Source: Peribacillus simplex NBRC 15720 = DSM 1321
Lineage (GTDB): Bacteria > Bacillota > Bacilli > Bacillales > DSM-1321
Length of the DNA stretch: 64,000 bases
Direction of reading: 5' to 3'
Assembly: GCF_002243645.1 (NCBI RefSeq)
Contig: NZ_CP017704.1
Location: 3,428,001 to 3,492,000 of the forward strand
In this document: positions 17,650 through 24,559 of the stretch, one piece after another
Layout of the letters: each line of letters opens with the position of its first letter
Numbering within the stretch: the first letter of the stretch is position 1
Notes under the pieces: generated by a model
Seen by the model: the letters and a program-made list of their open reading frames with translations, nothing else
What the model was told of the DNA's origin: nothing
The model's database searches: none
Made by a program: the position numbers and the translations under genes

Positions 17650-17785
17650 CGTGCTTTACATCAATAAGGGAGGTTGTTGAAGCAACCTTTGCTTAATGAA
17701 CTAACGGGTGCGTTAGCTGAAGATCAAAGCTGTCATTAAGGCAGCTTTTTCTTTATGCAACAATAGGGGAAGATTTGTTGAAGCG
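17650..17785 (+). repeat. Dispersed repeat, tandem double copy
   Basis: The order is left box fragment (GTGCTTTACATC), hairpin GGTTGTTGAAGCAACC, full box GAACTAACGGGTGCGTTAGC, second hairpin AAGCTGTCATTAAGGCAGC with TTTTTC, and degenerate right box CAACAATAGGGGAAGATTTG. This is the second tandem arrangement in the window. Confidence 0.8.
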
Positions 17786-17832
17786 TAATATATACTAAGA
17801 TAATGGTAGGATGAAAAAGGGAGTTCGATGAA

Positions 17833-18066
17833 ATGGAGGAAATGATAGGTGGTTCATTTGTTTTTGTAACGGGAGTTATTTTTCTATGGATTGGTTTGTT
17901 TCAGTACAAGTGGTTGTATAAGGGTATAAAGGAAGTTGAAGAAGGAAAAATCGATATTTTACCTTTTATAGGTAGTTATTGGTTCTGGCGGATTGTTTTC
18001 ATCGGTAGTGGTGTATTACTCATTTTTACAACTGGAAATTCATTCATTAGGTATGTCTTTCTTTAA
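17833..18066 (+). CDS. Small two-helix membrane protein
   Basis: The 77-residue product has two predicted membrane helices (about 8-25, FVFVTGVIFLWIGLF, and 50-68, FWRIVFIGSGVLLIF) joined by a charged loop rich in Lys and Glu. No family is recognised. AAAAGGGAG lies about ten bases before the ATG. A repeat copy begins at its stop codon. Confidence 0.6.
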   Translation: MEEMIGGSFVFVTGVIFLWIGLFQYKWLYKGIKEVEEGKIDILPFIGSYWFWRIVFIGSGVLLIFTTGNSFIRYVFL

Positions 18067-18150
18067 CTATCGGATGCTTTACTTCATTACCGGAGCTGAT
18101 CAGCAGCTCCTTTTCTTATGGAACTAAAGGGGCAGGTTAGTACAATAAAG
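18066..18150 (+). repeat. Dispersed box-hairpin-box repeat (full copy)
   Basis: Left box ACTATCGGATGCTTTACTTC, a perfect hairpin GGAGCTGATCAGCAGCTCC with TTTTC, and right box GGAACTAAAGGGGCAGGTTAG followed by TACAATAAAGG. It begins on the stop codon of the preceding gene. Confidence 0.85.
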
Positions 18151-18152
18151 GA

Positions 18153-18203
18153 AAAATAAAAAATGGCGGTATCTGTGGTTATTTTATATCCACAGATACG
18201 CCA
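18153..18203 (-). terminator. Terminator of the SRPBCC gene
   Basis: A 15-bp near-perfect stem (TGGCGGTATCTGTGG with its complement) with a ten-base loop is followed on the - strand by TTTTTTATTTTT. It lies 47 bases beyond the SRPBCC stop. Confidence 0.85.
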
Positions 18204-18249
18204 CTAATGATTTTAATGACTTATAAAATTAATAACTGGAGCAACTTTT

Positions 18250-18675
18250 TTAATTGTTTGTTTGCTCAACATATTTTTTGAAATTATTTAAAATCGCCTG
18301 CCATCCTTGTTTTTGAAACTCAATCGGATTTATAGTTTCAGCATCAAAAGTTTCAATTACTTCGATTTCGTTTTCTTGTTCTTTAAAAGTGATTTTTACT
18401 TTTCTTCCATCACCCATGGTATAAGCAATAACCTCATGTAATTTTACTTCATCATAGATTCCACCAAAATCGAAACCAGCACTGCCATCTTTGGCTTCCA
18501 TTCTTGAAACGAATTTCCCACCTGGTCTTAGATCATTTTCGGCAAATGGTGTGTGCCAATCATCTGAAGGATTGTTCCATTTTGTTATATGATCCGGCTC
18601 TGTCCAATACTTCCACACCTTTTCTATGGGTGCTTGAATTGTTGTTTCTGCTGTAACTTTTTTAAATGTTTGCAT
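18250..18675 (-). CDS. SRPBCC / AHSA1-like protein
   Basis: The 142-residue product is a START-like (SRPBCC) hydrophobic-cavity protein of the Aha1 C-terminal-like subgroup. Seen marks are the N-terminal TTIQAPIEKVWKYWTEPDHITKWN, the central GGKFVSRMEAKDGSAGFDFGGIY and the C-terminal GWQAILNNFKKYVE helix. Members bind small hydrophobic ligands, and few have known roles. AAAGGAGAG precedes the ATG at 18675, so the 15 extra upstream codons of the longer frame are unlikely. It lies opposite to its neighbours and ends at its own terminator. Confidence 0.8.
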   Translation of the reverse strand: MQTFKKVTAETTIQAPIEKVWKYWTEPDHITKWNNPSDDWHTPFAENDLRPGGKFVSRMEAKDGSAGFDFGGIYDEVKLHEVIAYTMGDGRKVKITFKEQENEIEVIETFDAETINPIEFQKQGWQAILNNFKKYVEQTNN

Positions 18676-19148
18676 TTTATTTCTCTCCTTTATAAATACA
18701 AAAAATTTTAGAGATCTGTCCACATTAGATGCCTGGATATATTATAAGCATTTTCGAGGGGGTTTATTGTAGTAAATTAGGAGGGATTTGCGTTAAAACG
18801 AAATAACTTTATCTTCTAACATTGTGAAGAAATGCATCTTGCAGGAACGCATAATAAACATTTACTTTTCTGCTGAGATTATTAAGAACATAGGTCTACG
18901 AAGTTCTTCTTTCATTTCGGGAATACTCTTTAACATTTCTTCGGAAGGAATTGGTCACTGGAAGTAGGAGAAAACCTCATCGTTTTCACACCATAGAAAC
19001 CGGGAACCTACATGTACAGCTGCTGGATGGGAGTGATCCGCGGTGTAATCATTGTGAAAGAAGCATAGTTGGAAGTAAAAGCTCCATAAAGAAAATCGGC
19101 TGTATCCAATGGAGATAGCTGGTTTTTAAAAAAAATTAAAAAATCAAT
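18676..19148. other. Gene-free stretch with possible decayed sequence
   Basis: No intact gene is seen. A frame near 18985-19127 has coding-like composition with three cysteines (DPRCNHCERSIVGSK) but no start, so it may be a gene remnant. The stretch leads into the tandem promoters of the PadR cassette. Confidence 0.3.
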
Positions 19149-19200
19149 TTGACAGTCACCCTACTACGTGTTACAGCATACCATGTAGTAAGTAACATTT
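19149..19200 (+). promoter_or_regulatory. Promoter-operator module P1 of the PadR cassette
   Basis: TTGACA is followed after 17 bases by TACAGC. Overlapping the -10 region is TACTACGTGTTACAGC then GTAGTAAGTAACA, which matches the operator of P2 103 bases downstream. The module looks duplicated. Confidence 0.6.
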
Positions 19201-19251
19201 GATACCAATAGCACTGAATAGTGAAGTTGCAAAAATATTTTTAAGAAAAAG

Positions 19252-19332
19252 TTGACACCTCTGCTACTCAGTGTTACAGTTTAGGTGTAATAAGTAATAC
19301 TAAATAGCGTGATTTCCCAAAAGCTATTCAGT
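19252..19332 (+). promoter_or_regulatory. Promoter-operator module P2 of the PadR cassette
   Basis: TTGACA-N17-TACAGT forms a near-consensus promoter. A 46-bp imperfect palindrome (19263-19308) with arms GCTACTCAGTGTTAC and GTAATACTAAATAGC covers the -10, which is the expected position for repression by a PadR protein. Another GCTATTCAGT half-site lies at 19323-19332, and an ACTGAATAG half-site lies at 19213-19221. Confidence 0.65.
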
Positions 19333-19391
19333 AAAAATTCCCCTCGGAACTACGTTATAATATAAGTCACAAAATAGAGGAGGCTCTGAAC

Positions 19392-19712
19392 ATGGAAAAT
19401 TTAACTGAAATGCTGAAGGGTTCGCTGGAAGGCTGCGTGCTGGAAATCATCAGCCGCCATGAAACCTATGGCTACGAGATTACCCGCCGCCTGAACGAGC
19501 TTGGGTTTACTGAAGTCGTGGAAGGGACGGTCTACACCATCCTCGTGCGATTAGAAAAGAAAAACCTGGTGAACATAGAGAAGAAACCGTCAGATATGGG
19601 GCCGCCCCGCAAGTTTTACTCACTTAATGAGGCTGGCCGCCAGGAACTTGAATTGTTTTGGAAAAAATGGGATTTTGTATCATCAAAAATCAATGTCTTA
19701 AAGTCAATCTAG
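19392..19712 (+). CDS. PadR family transcriptional regulator
   Basis: This 106-residue protein is a compact PadR winged-helix regulator: MLKGSLEGCVLEIISRHETYGYEI, then VEGTVYTILVRLEKKNLV and GPPRKFYSLNEAGRQEL, followed by a single C-terminal dimer helix. PadR proteins of this type (LmrR-like) repress a neighbouring drug exporter and release DNA on binding its drug. AGAGGAGG lies nine bases before the ATG. The DUF1048 gene and exporter genes follow in the same direction, and palindromic boxes lie in front of both transcription segments. Local repression is an inference from this layout. Confidence 0.9.
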   Translation: MENLTEMLKGSLEGCVLEIISRHETYGYEITRRLNELGFTEVVEGTVYTILVRLEKKNLVNIEKKPSDMGPPRKFYSLNEAGRQELELFWKKWDFVSSKINVLKSI

Positions 19713-19783
19713 CTTCATAAGATATTCCGTACGCTATTCTTGGAGTGTCTTGTTCAGCTTTATAAAAAAGGAGGAAAAATAAC

Positions 19784-20137
19784 ATGATGGAATTGTTCAA
19801 AAAAATGATTGGTGATAAAAAAGAGTATAAAATGATGATGGCACGGGTTGAAGCCCTGCCAGAGGACTACCAGTTTGTATTTAAGAAAATTCAAAATTAC
19901 ATGTGGAATTTCTCAGCGGGCAACGGGATGGATATGCTGCACATGCAGTATGAATTAATCGAGTTGTTCGAAGCCGGTGCGGCGGAAGGTAGACAAGTGC
20001 TGGAAATCACTGGGGACGACGTGGCGTCCTTTGCTGACGAACTAGTGGCAAATGCTAAAACCTATTTCGCCAAGTATCGTGAAGATTTGAATGACAGTAT
20101 CATGAAGCGATTGGGAAAAAATAAATTCAATAAATAA
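19784..20137 (+). CDS. DUF1048 family protein
   Basis: The 117-residue helical cytoplasmic protein matches DUF1048, a family regularly found between a PadR regulator and an ABC exporter in Firmicutes. Typical parts are KKMIGDKKEYKMMMARVEAL and the DDVASFADELVANAKTY segment. The function is unknown; its constant position suggests a role with the regulator or exporter. An ideal AAGGAGG site precedes the ATG. Confidence 0.85.
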   Translation: MMELFKKMIGDKKEYKMMMARVEALPEDYQFVFKKIQNYMWNFSAGNGMDMLHMQYELIELFEAGAAEGRQVLEITGDDVASFADELVANAKTYFAKYREDLNDSIMKRLGKNKFNK

Positions 20138-20142
20138 TGCCG

Positions 20143-20220
20143 ACTGAATAGCTGGTTACAAATGTGAATTGCCACCTTCGCTATTCAGTTATATTTTTAA
20201 CCCGGTAATAAGTTATACAG
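20143..20220 (+). promoter_or_regulatory. Promoter-operator module P3 before the ABC genes
   Basis: TTGCCA (20169) is followed after 17 bases by TATTTT. A perfect 10-bp inverted pair, ACTGAATAGC (20143-20152) and GCTATTCAGT (20180-20189), brackets the -35, and GGTAATAAGTTATAC follows as in P1 and P2. A further ACTAAATAG half-site lies at 20234. The ABC genes therefore seem to have their own copy of the operator. Confidence 0.6.
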
Positions 20221-20336
20221 ATTATCAGTCAGACTAAATAGAAGAGAATAGGCAATATAGTTCCGCTAGGCGCTCGGAAGGATAATTACGAATCTTACAA
20301 GCGGCTTTGCTGCGCTATTAAAAGGAGGAAAAAAGT

Positions 20337-21098
20337 ATGAGTAATGCAGCGATTTCTGTAAAAGGGTTAAAAAAATCCTTTAAAGACAATGAAGTCTTAA
20401 AGGGGGTGGATTTTGAGGTACGGCGTGGCGAAATTTTCGCACTGCTGGGCTCAAATGGAGCGGGTAAGACGACGACGGTCAACATCCTCTCGACTCTGAT
20501 GAAGGCCGATGGCGGCGAAGTAGGTATATGCGGCTTTGACGTCCAGCGTCAACCGGATCATGTTCGCCAGAGCATCAGCCTGACAGGGCAGTTTGCAGCT
20601 TTAGACGGCATGCTCACCGGGCGGGAAAACCTGCTGATGATCGCCAAGTTGCGGGGAGTTTCCAATCCCGCTCAAGTCGCCGACAATCTGCTTGCGAGAT
20701 TCAGCCTGACCGATGCGGCCAACCGCCGGGCGGATAAATATTCCGGCGGGATGAAGCGCCGGCTTGACATCGCCATGAGCCTGATCGGGACGCCAGCAGT
20801 CATTTTTCTCGACGAACCGACGACAGGGCTCGACCCCGAAGCGCGGATTGAAGTCTGGGATACCGTCAAGGAGCTTGCCGGCGGCGGCACGACAATCTTG
20901 CTGACGACCCAGTACCTGGAGGAAGCCGAACAACTGGCGGACCGTATCGCCATCCTGCATGGCGGAAAAATCATCTCGACCGGGACCCTTACCGAACTCA
21001 AGGAGATGTTCCCGCCAGCGAAAGTGGAGTACATCGAGAAGCAGCCGACATTGGAGGAAATTTTCCTCGCGATCATCGGCAAAAAGGAGGAGATGTAA
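20337..21098 (+). CDS. ABC exporter ATP-binding protein (DrrA-like)
   Basis: The 253-residue protein is the ATPase of a two-component drug-type ABC exporter. Walker A is GSNGAGKTT (38-46), the signature is YSGGMKRRLDI (135-145), Walker B is VIFLDEPTTGLDP (155-167), and a switch His-like position is replaced by TTQYLEE, as is common in DrrA-like proteins. The C-terminal region is shorter than in most DrrA relatives and ends in the ATLEEIFL-like PTLEEIFLAI motif. GC content is clearly higher than in neighbouring genes, with many GGC, GCC and CTG codons, suggesting recent transfer. It abuts the permease gene with no gap. Confidence 0.92.
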   Translation: MSNAAISVKGLKKSFKDNEVLKGVDFEVRRGEIFALLGSNGAGKTTTVNILSTLMKADGGEVGICGFDVQRQPDHVRQSISLTGQFAALDGMLTGRENLLMIAKLRGVSNPAQVADNLLARFSLTDAANRRADKYSGGMKRRLDIAMSLIGTPAVIFLDEPTTGLDPEARIEVWDTVKELAGGGTTILLTTQYLEEAEQLADRIAILHGGKIISTGTLTELKEMFPPAKVEYIEKQPTLEEIFLAIIGKKEEM

Positions 21099-21848
21099 AT
21101 GAATAGCAAAACAGGGGTATTACTAGGGCGTTTAATGCGCAACATCATGCGCAGCCCGGATACAATTATCACGGTGGCAATTACGCCGATTATGATGCTG
21201 CTGCTGTTTGTCTACGTATTTGGCGGCGCCATAGAGGCAGGCACGGACAACTACGTCAATTATTTATTGCCGGGAATCTTGCTGATGGCTATCGCATCCG
21301 GCGTCGCTTACACTTCCGTGCGGCTGTTTACGGATGTAAAGAGCGGGCTGATGGCCCGTTTCATTACCATGCCCATCAAGCGCTCGTCGGTATTGTGGGC
21401 TCACGTGTTGACCTCGCTTGTATCCAATGCGCTTACTGTCGTCGTGGTTATACTCGTCGCGCTCTTGATGGGCTTCCGTTCCAGCGCTAATATCCTGGAT
21501 TGGCTTGCGGTAGCTGGGATACTCGGGCTGTTTACGCTGGCGCTGACATGGCTGGCGATCATTCCCGGATTGACAGCAGGGTCTATGGAAGGGGCGACAG
21601 CCTACTCGTACCCGCTGATTTTCCTGCCGTTTATCAGTTCTGCCTTTGTCCCCACCGAAACCATGCCTAAAATTGTCCGTGCGTTCGCTGAGAACCAGCC
21701 CGTGACTTCAATCGTGAATGCGATTCGTGCCATCTTGTATGAAGGGTCTGTTGGCAACGATATCTGGATCGCACTTGCCTGGTGCGTCGGCATCATGGTC
21801 ATCGCTTACTTCTTCGCCAGTAAAGTATTTAAACGCCAGTTAGGGTAA
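21099..21848 (+). CDS. ABC-2 type exporter permease (DrrB-like)
   Basis: The 249-residue integral membrane protein has about six hydrophobic helices and the ABC-2 family pattern (RLMRNIMRSPDTIITVAITPIMMLLLFVYVFGG, YLLPGILLMAIASG, FLPFISSAFVPTETMP). It forms the membrane half of the exporter with the ATPase encoded immediately upstream. The ribosome binding site AAAGGAGGAG overlaps the end of that gene, so the two are coupled. GC richness matches the ATPase gene. The substrate is unknown; small hydrophobic drugs are typical. Confidence 0.92.
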   Translation: MNSKTGVLLGRLMRNIMRSPDTIITVAITPIMMLLLFVYVFGGAIEAGTDNYVNYLLPGILLMAIASGVAYTSVRLFTDVKSGLMARFITMPIKRSSVLWAHVLTSLVSNALTVVVVILVALLMGFRSSANILDWLAVAGILGLFTLALTWLAIIPGLTAGSMEGATAYSYPLIFLPFISSAFVPTETMPKIVRAFAENQPVTSIVNAIRAILYEGSVGNDIWIALAWCVGIMVIAYFFASKVFKRQLG

Positions 21849-22044
21849 GTACACCATTATGGGATTAGCCATATTAATAGTCAGCCGCTGCGATAAATAA
21901 CTTATAAAATAACCGAACTGGAACTTATTATTCACTTTGTTTTTTTACCTGAATTACATGACAGATTCATGTTACTATCGGTATTAATTCGGGGTATATT
22001 TCTTCTTTCTGATCTCATACTAAAGATAAGAAGGAGGGGTATCC

Positions 22045-22227
22045 ATGGCAAAACGAACAAAGAAAAATGATGCAGACCAAAAGAACAAACAAGGATTTGA
22101 TTCAAGCAAAACTGATTCAGAATTCTCTCAAGAATTTGGCAGTGCAAACGCTAATCAAGCACATAAAAATAAAGCAAAAAAAGAAAAAGCATCTAAAAAT
22201 CAAGGTGAGTGGAAAGGCATGCATTAA
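22045..22227 (+). CDS. Small spore-type (SASP gamma-like) protein
   Basis: The 60-residue product is very hydrophilic and rich in Lys, Asn, Gln, Ser and Ala (AKRTKKNDADQKNKQGFDSS, SEFSQEFGSANANQAHKN). The EFxxEFxSxxN pattern recalls gamma-type small acid-soluble spore proteins, which serve as amino acid stores during germination, but it lacks the clear repeat pair of classic SspE. The start has AGAAGGAGGGG. It is probably expressed late in the forespore if the assignment holds. The alternative is an unrelated basic small protein. Confidence 0.55.
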   Translation: MAKRTKKNDADQKNKQGFDSSKTDSEFSQEFGSANANQAHKNKAKKEKASKNQGEWKGMH

Positions 22228-22340
22228 TTAATACCTGCCAGACTCGAACTCATGATAAGTGATGCCTGCACCGAGTACAAAGTGGAGGCTTCTCATGCTT
22301 CAAACTGTTTACTGAACTTTATGTAAAGGAGCTTATTTAG

Positions 22341-22472
22341 ATGACTCAATCTAAGCAACAACAAGAACGCCAATGGAAAGATCGTAAACAATCGCAGAAT
22401 CCACATGGTAAGGTCAGGTCATTTGAACAATTAGCTGAAGATATGGGCAAAAATGAATCTGAAACTAAGTAA
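22341..22472 (+). CDS. DUF6254-like small protein
   Basis: A 43-codon frame has AAAGGAG nine bases before its ATG. The product (TQSKQQQERQWKDRKQSQNP then HGKVRSFEQLAEDMGK) resembles the very small DUF6254 proteins found throughout Bacillus, which begin TQSK and contain NPHGKV. The function is unknown, and the composition would suit a spore or nucleic-acid-associated protein. It follows the SASP-like gene and may share its regulation. Confidence 0.65.
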   Translation: MTQSKQQQERQWKDRKQSQNPHGKVRSFEQLAEDMGKNESETK

Positions 22473-22486
22473 AACTGTTTAAGAAT

Positions 22487-22554
22487 GAGAGGCTTTCTCA
22501 AAGGGTCAGAGCCCCACATAATAGTGAGGTCACTCCCTTGGGTACCCTCTCTTT
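22487..22554 (+). other. Structured sequence, possible terminator
   Basis: GAGAGG (22487) can pair with CCTCTC (22546), followed by TTTG, and the interior contains further pairs such as AAGGG with CCCTT. The short T run makes termination uncertain. It may be a structured 3' end of the DUF6254 transcript. Confidence 0.4.
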
Positions 22555-22560
22555 GTCGTT

Positions 22561-22608
22561 ACCTAAAAGGTCATAATTATCGGAAGTGATAATTATGACC
22601 TTTTAGGT
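22561..22608. repeat. Perfect 21-bp inverted repeat with 6-base loop
   Basis: Positions 22561-22581 and 22588-22608 are exact reverse complements, beginning ACCTAAAAGGTC and separated by GGAAGT. No T tract follows, so it is not a standard terminator from either side. It could form a cruciform or a very stable RNA hairpin. Confidence 0.85.
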
Positions 22609-22657
22609 TTACATATACGCATATAAAGCTGGCTTACAATAATTCGTATGTCTTAAT

Positions 22658-22744
22658 GAACTAACGGGTGCGTTAGCTGAGGATCAGAGCTATCTTTTAG
22701 GCAGCTTTTTCTTAATGGAACTAACATGGCAGGTTAGTTAATAA
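22658..22744 (+). repeat. Dispersed box-hairpin-box repeat (full copy)
   Basis: Left box GAACTAACGGGTGCGTTAGC, hairpin AGAGCTATCTTTTAGGCAGC with TTTTTC, and right box GGAACTAACATGGCAGGTTAG are complete. This is one of the best-preserved left boxes. Confidence 0.85.
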
Positions 22745-22869
22745 GATGCCTTCCATTGTTTAATTGAGTGCCAGCTCATGTTATAATGAATAACTTACGA
22801 TAATTACTATTTTTGAACGGATGCCAAGAAAAGCCTCCGCATAACGATAAAATATGGAGGTGTAAGAGA

Positions 22870-23079
22870 ATGAATAAACAATGGACGATTGGTAAAATTA
22901 AAGAATTTGTTGAGAACAATTCGGAAAGTAAGTTATTAACGACGGAATATCACGGTTTTTCTCAAAAGTTACTATTTAAATGTACATGTGGTAGCAATTT
23001 TGAAAAAACATTTAAGAAATTTAAAAATAATAACCAACGTAAATGTGATGTGTGCCAACCGCCTAAAGCGGCACGATAA
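22870..23079 (+). CDS. Small zinc-finger-like protein
   Basis: The 69-residue product has two Cys pairs, CTCG and CDVC, about 24 residues apart, and a basic spacer (EKTFKKFKNNNQRKC). This suggests a zinc-bound treble-clef or ribbon that could bind nucleic acid. GGAGGTG lies seven bases before the ATG at 22870, so the 19 extra upstream codons of the longer frame are not used. It is a single gene between two complete repeat copies. No specific family is recognised. Confidence 0.65.
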   Translation: MNKQWTIGKIKEFVENNSESKLLTTEYHGFSQKLLFKCTCGSNFEKTFKKFKNNNQRKCDVCQPPKAAR

Positions 23080-23152
23080 CGTATAGCGAATAACTGAAGT
23101 GCTGATTTCTATTAAAGAGAAGTTGGCACTATTTTTATTTTTGGGGAATAAA

Positions 23153-23238
23153 AGAACTAATGGGTGCCTTAGCTGAGTAATCGGGCTGTCTTAAGGCAGC
23201 TTTTTCTTTATGCAACTAAAGGCGCAGGAAAGTTGAGA
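23153..23238 (+). repeat. Dispersed box-hairpin-box repeat (full copy)
   Basis: Left box AACTAATGGGTGCCTTAGCT, hairpin GGGCTGTCTTAAGGCAGC with TTTTTC, and diverged right box GCAACTAAAGGCGCAGGAAAG followed by TTGAGAAG. Confidence 0.8.
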
Positions 23239-23325
23239 AGAATGTTACAATAAAAAATGGTGAGTGGAAAGTTTTTCTAATAGTAGTTTTAAAGATAACG
23301 GGATTACCTAATAGTGAGGTGCGGT

Positions 23326-23967
23326 ATGAAAAGTACGAAAAATAGGAAAAAAAAATCCGAAAAAATATTAAAGACCCTAAAGGTACCAATAAATAAACAT
23401 TTACCCTTAACGGAAAATGAAGAAGAAGTTTCTCTTAGAACAAAGGAAGAGATAATAAACAGAATTATTTCATTAGCGATAGTCTCAGCTAAAGCCATGG
23501 AGGCACCGCCAGAAAAAATTGACGAATTTATTGAAAGATATAATGCTAATGAATTGTTCACAGAAGAAGAACAAAAGTTTTTAATGAAAAAACATCTGAA
23601 TCAGAACGAGCTGATCCAGTACTCTTGGAAGTTAGAATGTATTTGGCTTCTGCTTTGGTCTGTAAATCTAATACCCGATATAGATGTTCCGGCCGATACG
23701 TGTAATGCTGAATATGTTTTTGAGACGGTTTTTCTTCATTCTAAACAAGAGTTGCTTGATAAATCCACTTTAAAACCAACCAGTGATATATTAGATAGTC
23801 TTGATTTTATTTATAGAGCACATTGGGCGGTACGAGAAGCTCAAATAAATCATTTGGAAGTTCCATCATCTCTAGATGAAGGCGTTGTATATGAAAGACA
23901 CTACACTCTTAATTGGCTAGTAAATTATATGGATCAAGAATGGGAGGAAATAAGTACAGATACATAA
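23326..23967 (+). CDS. DUF4272 domain-containing protein
   Basis: The 213-residue cytoplasmic protein matches DUF4272: an N-terminal lysine-rich segment, then RTKEEIINRIISLAIVSAKAM, the SWKLECIWLLLWSVNLI segment with paired Trp residues, and a C-terminal DSLDFIYRAHWAVREAQI...VYERHYTLNWLV stretch. The family's function is unknown, and it often occurs near toxin/immunity loci or in isolation. The frame opens at GTG 23314, but GAGGTG lies just before the ATG at 23326, which I prefer. It is a single gene between two repeat units. Confidence 0.8.
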   Translation: MKSTKNRKKKSEKILKTLKVPINKHLPLTENEEEVSLRTKEEIINRIISLAIVSAKAMEAPPEKIDEFIERYNANELFTEEEQKFLMKKHLNQNELIQYSWKLECIWLLLWSVNLIPDIDVPADTCNAEYVFETVFLHSKQELLDKSTLKPTSDILDSLDFIYRAHWAVREAQINHLEVPSSLDEGVVYERHYTLNWLVNYMDQEWEEISTDT

Positions 23968-24036
23968 AAGCTCAATACATACTTTTATGCTCCCTTATCA
24001 GGAGCGAAAGATCAGGGTTAAATGTGAAGTTATCCA

Positions 24037-24126
24037 CTTAATCTAACAGGTGATTTACTTCAAGAAGGCAGGTTGCTGAGGCAGCCTTTTTCTTATGCAC
24101 TAACGAGGCAGGTTAGCTGAATAAGG
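24037..24126 (+). repeat. Dispersed box-hairpin-box repeat (full copy)
   Basis: Left box TCTAACAGGTGATTTACTTC, hairpin GGTTGCTGAGGCAGCC with TTTTTC, and right box CACTAACGAGGCAGGTTAGC followed by TGAATAAGG. Confidence 0.85.
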
Positions 24127-24206
24127 GACGAATTACCAGTACAAAAGTTTTGATATTTTGAGATAATCAATAAGCACCAAGTCTTTGAATGTAATAGGGT
24201 AGATTT

Positions 24207-24380
24207 GTGAAGAAAGTATTATACAAGTTAATTGGCTTGGTTTCGGGTGTATTAGTTGTAATTGTATTTATAAAATTAAGTAAACATTTCATGGGGAATG
24301 TATTACTAGGACTACCAATCGGAATATTTATTGCAGCCTATATAAGGCAATACACAGATAAAATTATAAATAAATTGTAG
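24207..24380 (+). CDS. Small membrane protein
   Basis: A 57-codon frame starts at GTG with AATAGGGT upstream. The product has a basic N-terminus (KKVLYK), a hydrophobic helix (LIGLVSGVLVVIVFI) and a second one (VLLGLPIGIFIAAYI) before a basic tail, so it is likely a two-helix inner-membrane peptide. No family is recognised. It is again a lone gene between two repeats. Confidence 0.55.
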   Translation: MKKVLYKLIGLVSGVLVVIVFIKLSKHFMGNVLLGLPIGIFIAAYIRQYTDKIINKL

Positions 24381-24412
24381 GTTCCATAAAATACATAGTT
24401 AAATAATTTAAT

Positions 24413-24490
24413 CTTATTGAACTAAAGGTCGGTTTAGCTGAAGATGGAGTTGTGACGGGAGCTCTTTTTTCACGTAAAAGAACAGGCATG
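24413..24490 (+). repeat. Dispersed box-hairpin repeat (diverged copy)
   Basis: Left box GAACTAAAGGTCGGTTTAGC, hairpin GGAGTTGTGACGGGAGCTC with TTTTTT, and a strongly decayed right box ACAGGCATGTTATAG. The order of modules is kept although the sequence has drifted. Confidence 0.6.
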
Positions 24491-24559
24491 TTATAGTATA
24501 GGAGAACCGGATTTTATATTATCTGAGGTAATCTTAATCATCAAAGGAGTTTATTCATA

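Noticed and set aside
22487..22608. T-box or riboswitch leader
   Set aside because: The structured sequence and palindrome lack T-box or known riboswitch motifs and are followed by a repeat rather than a metabolic gene.
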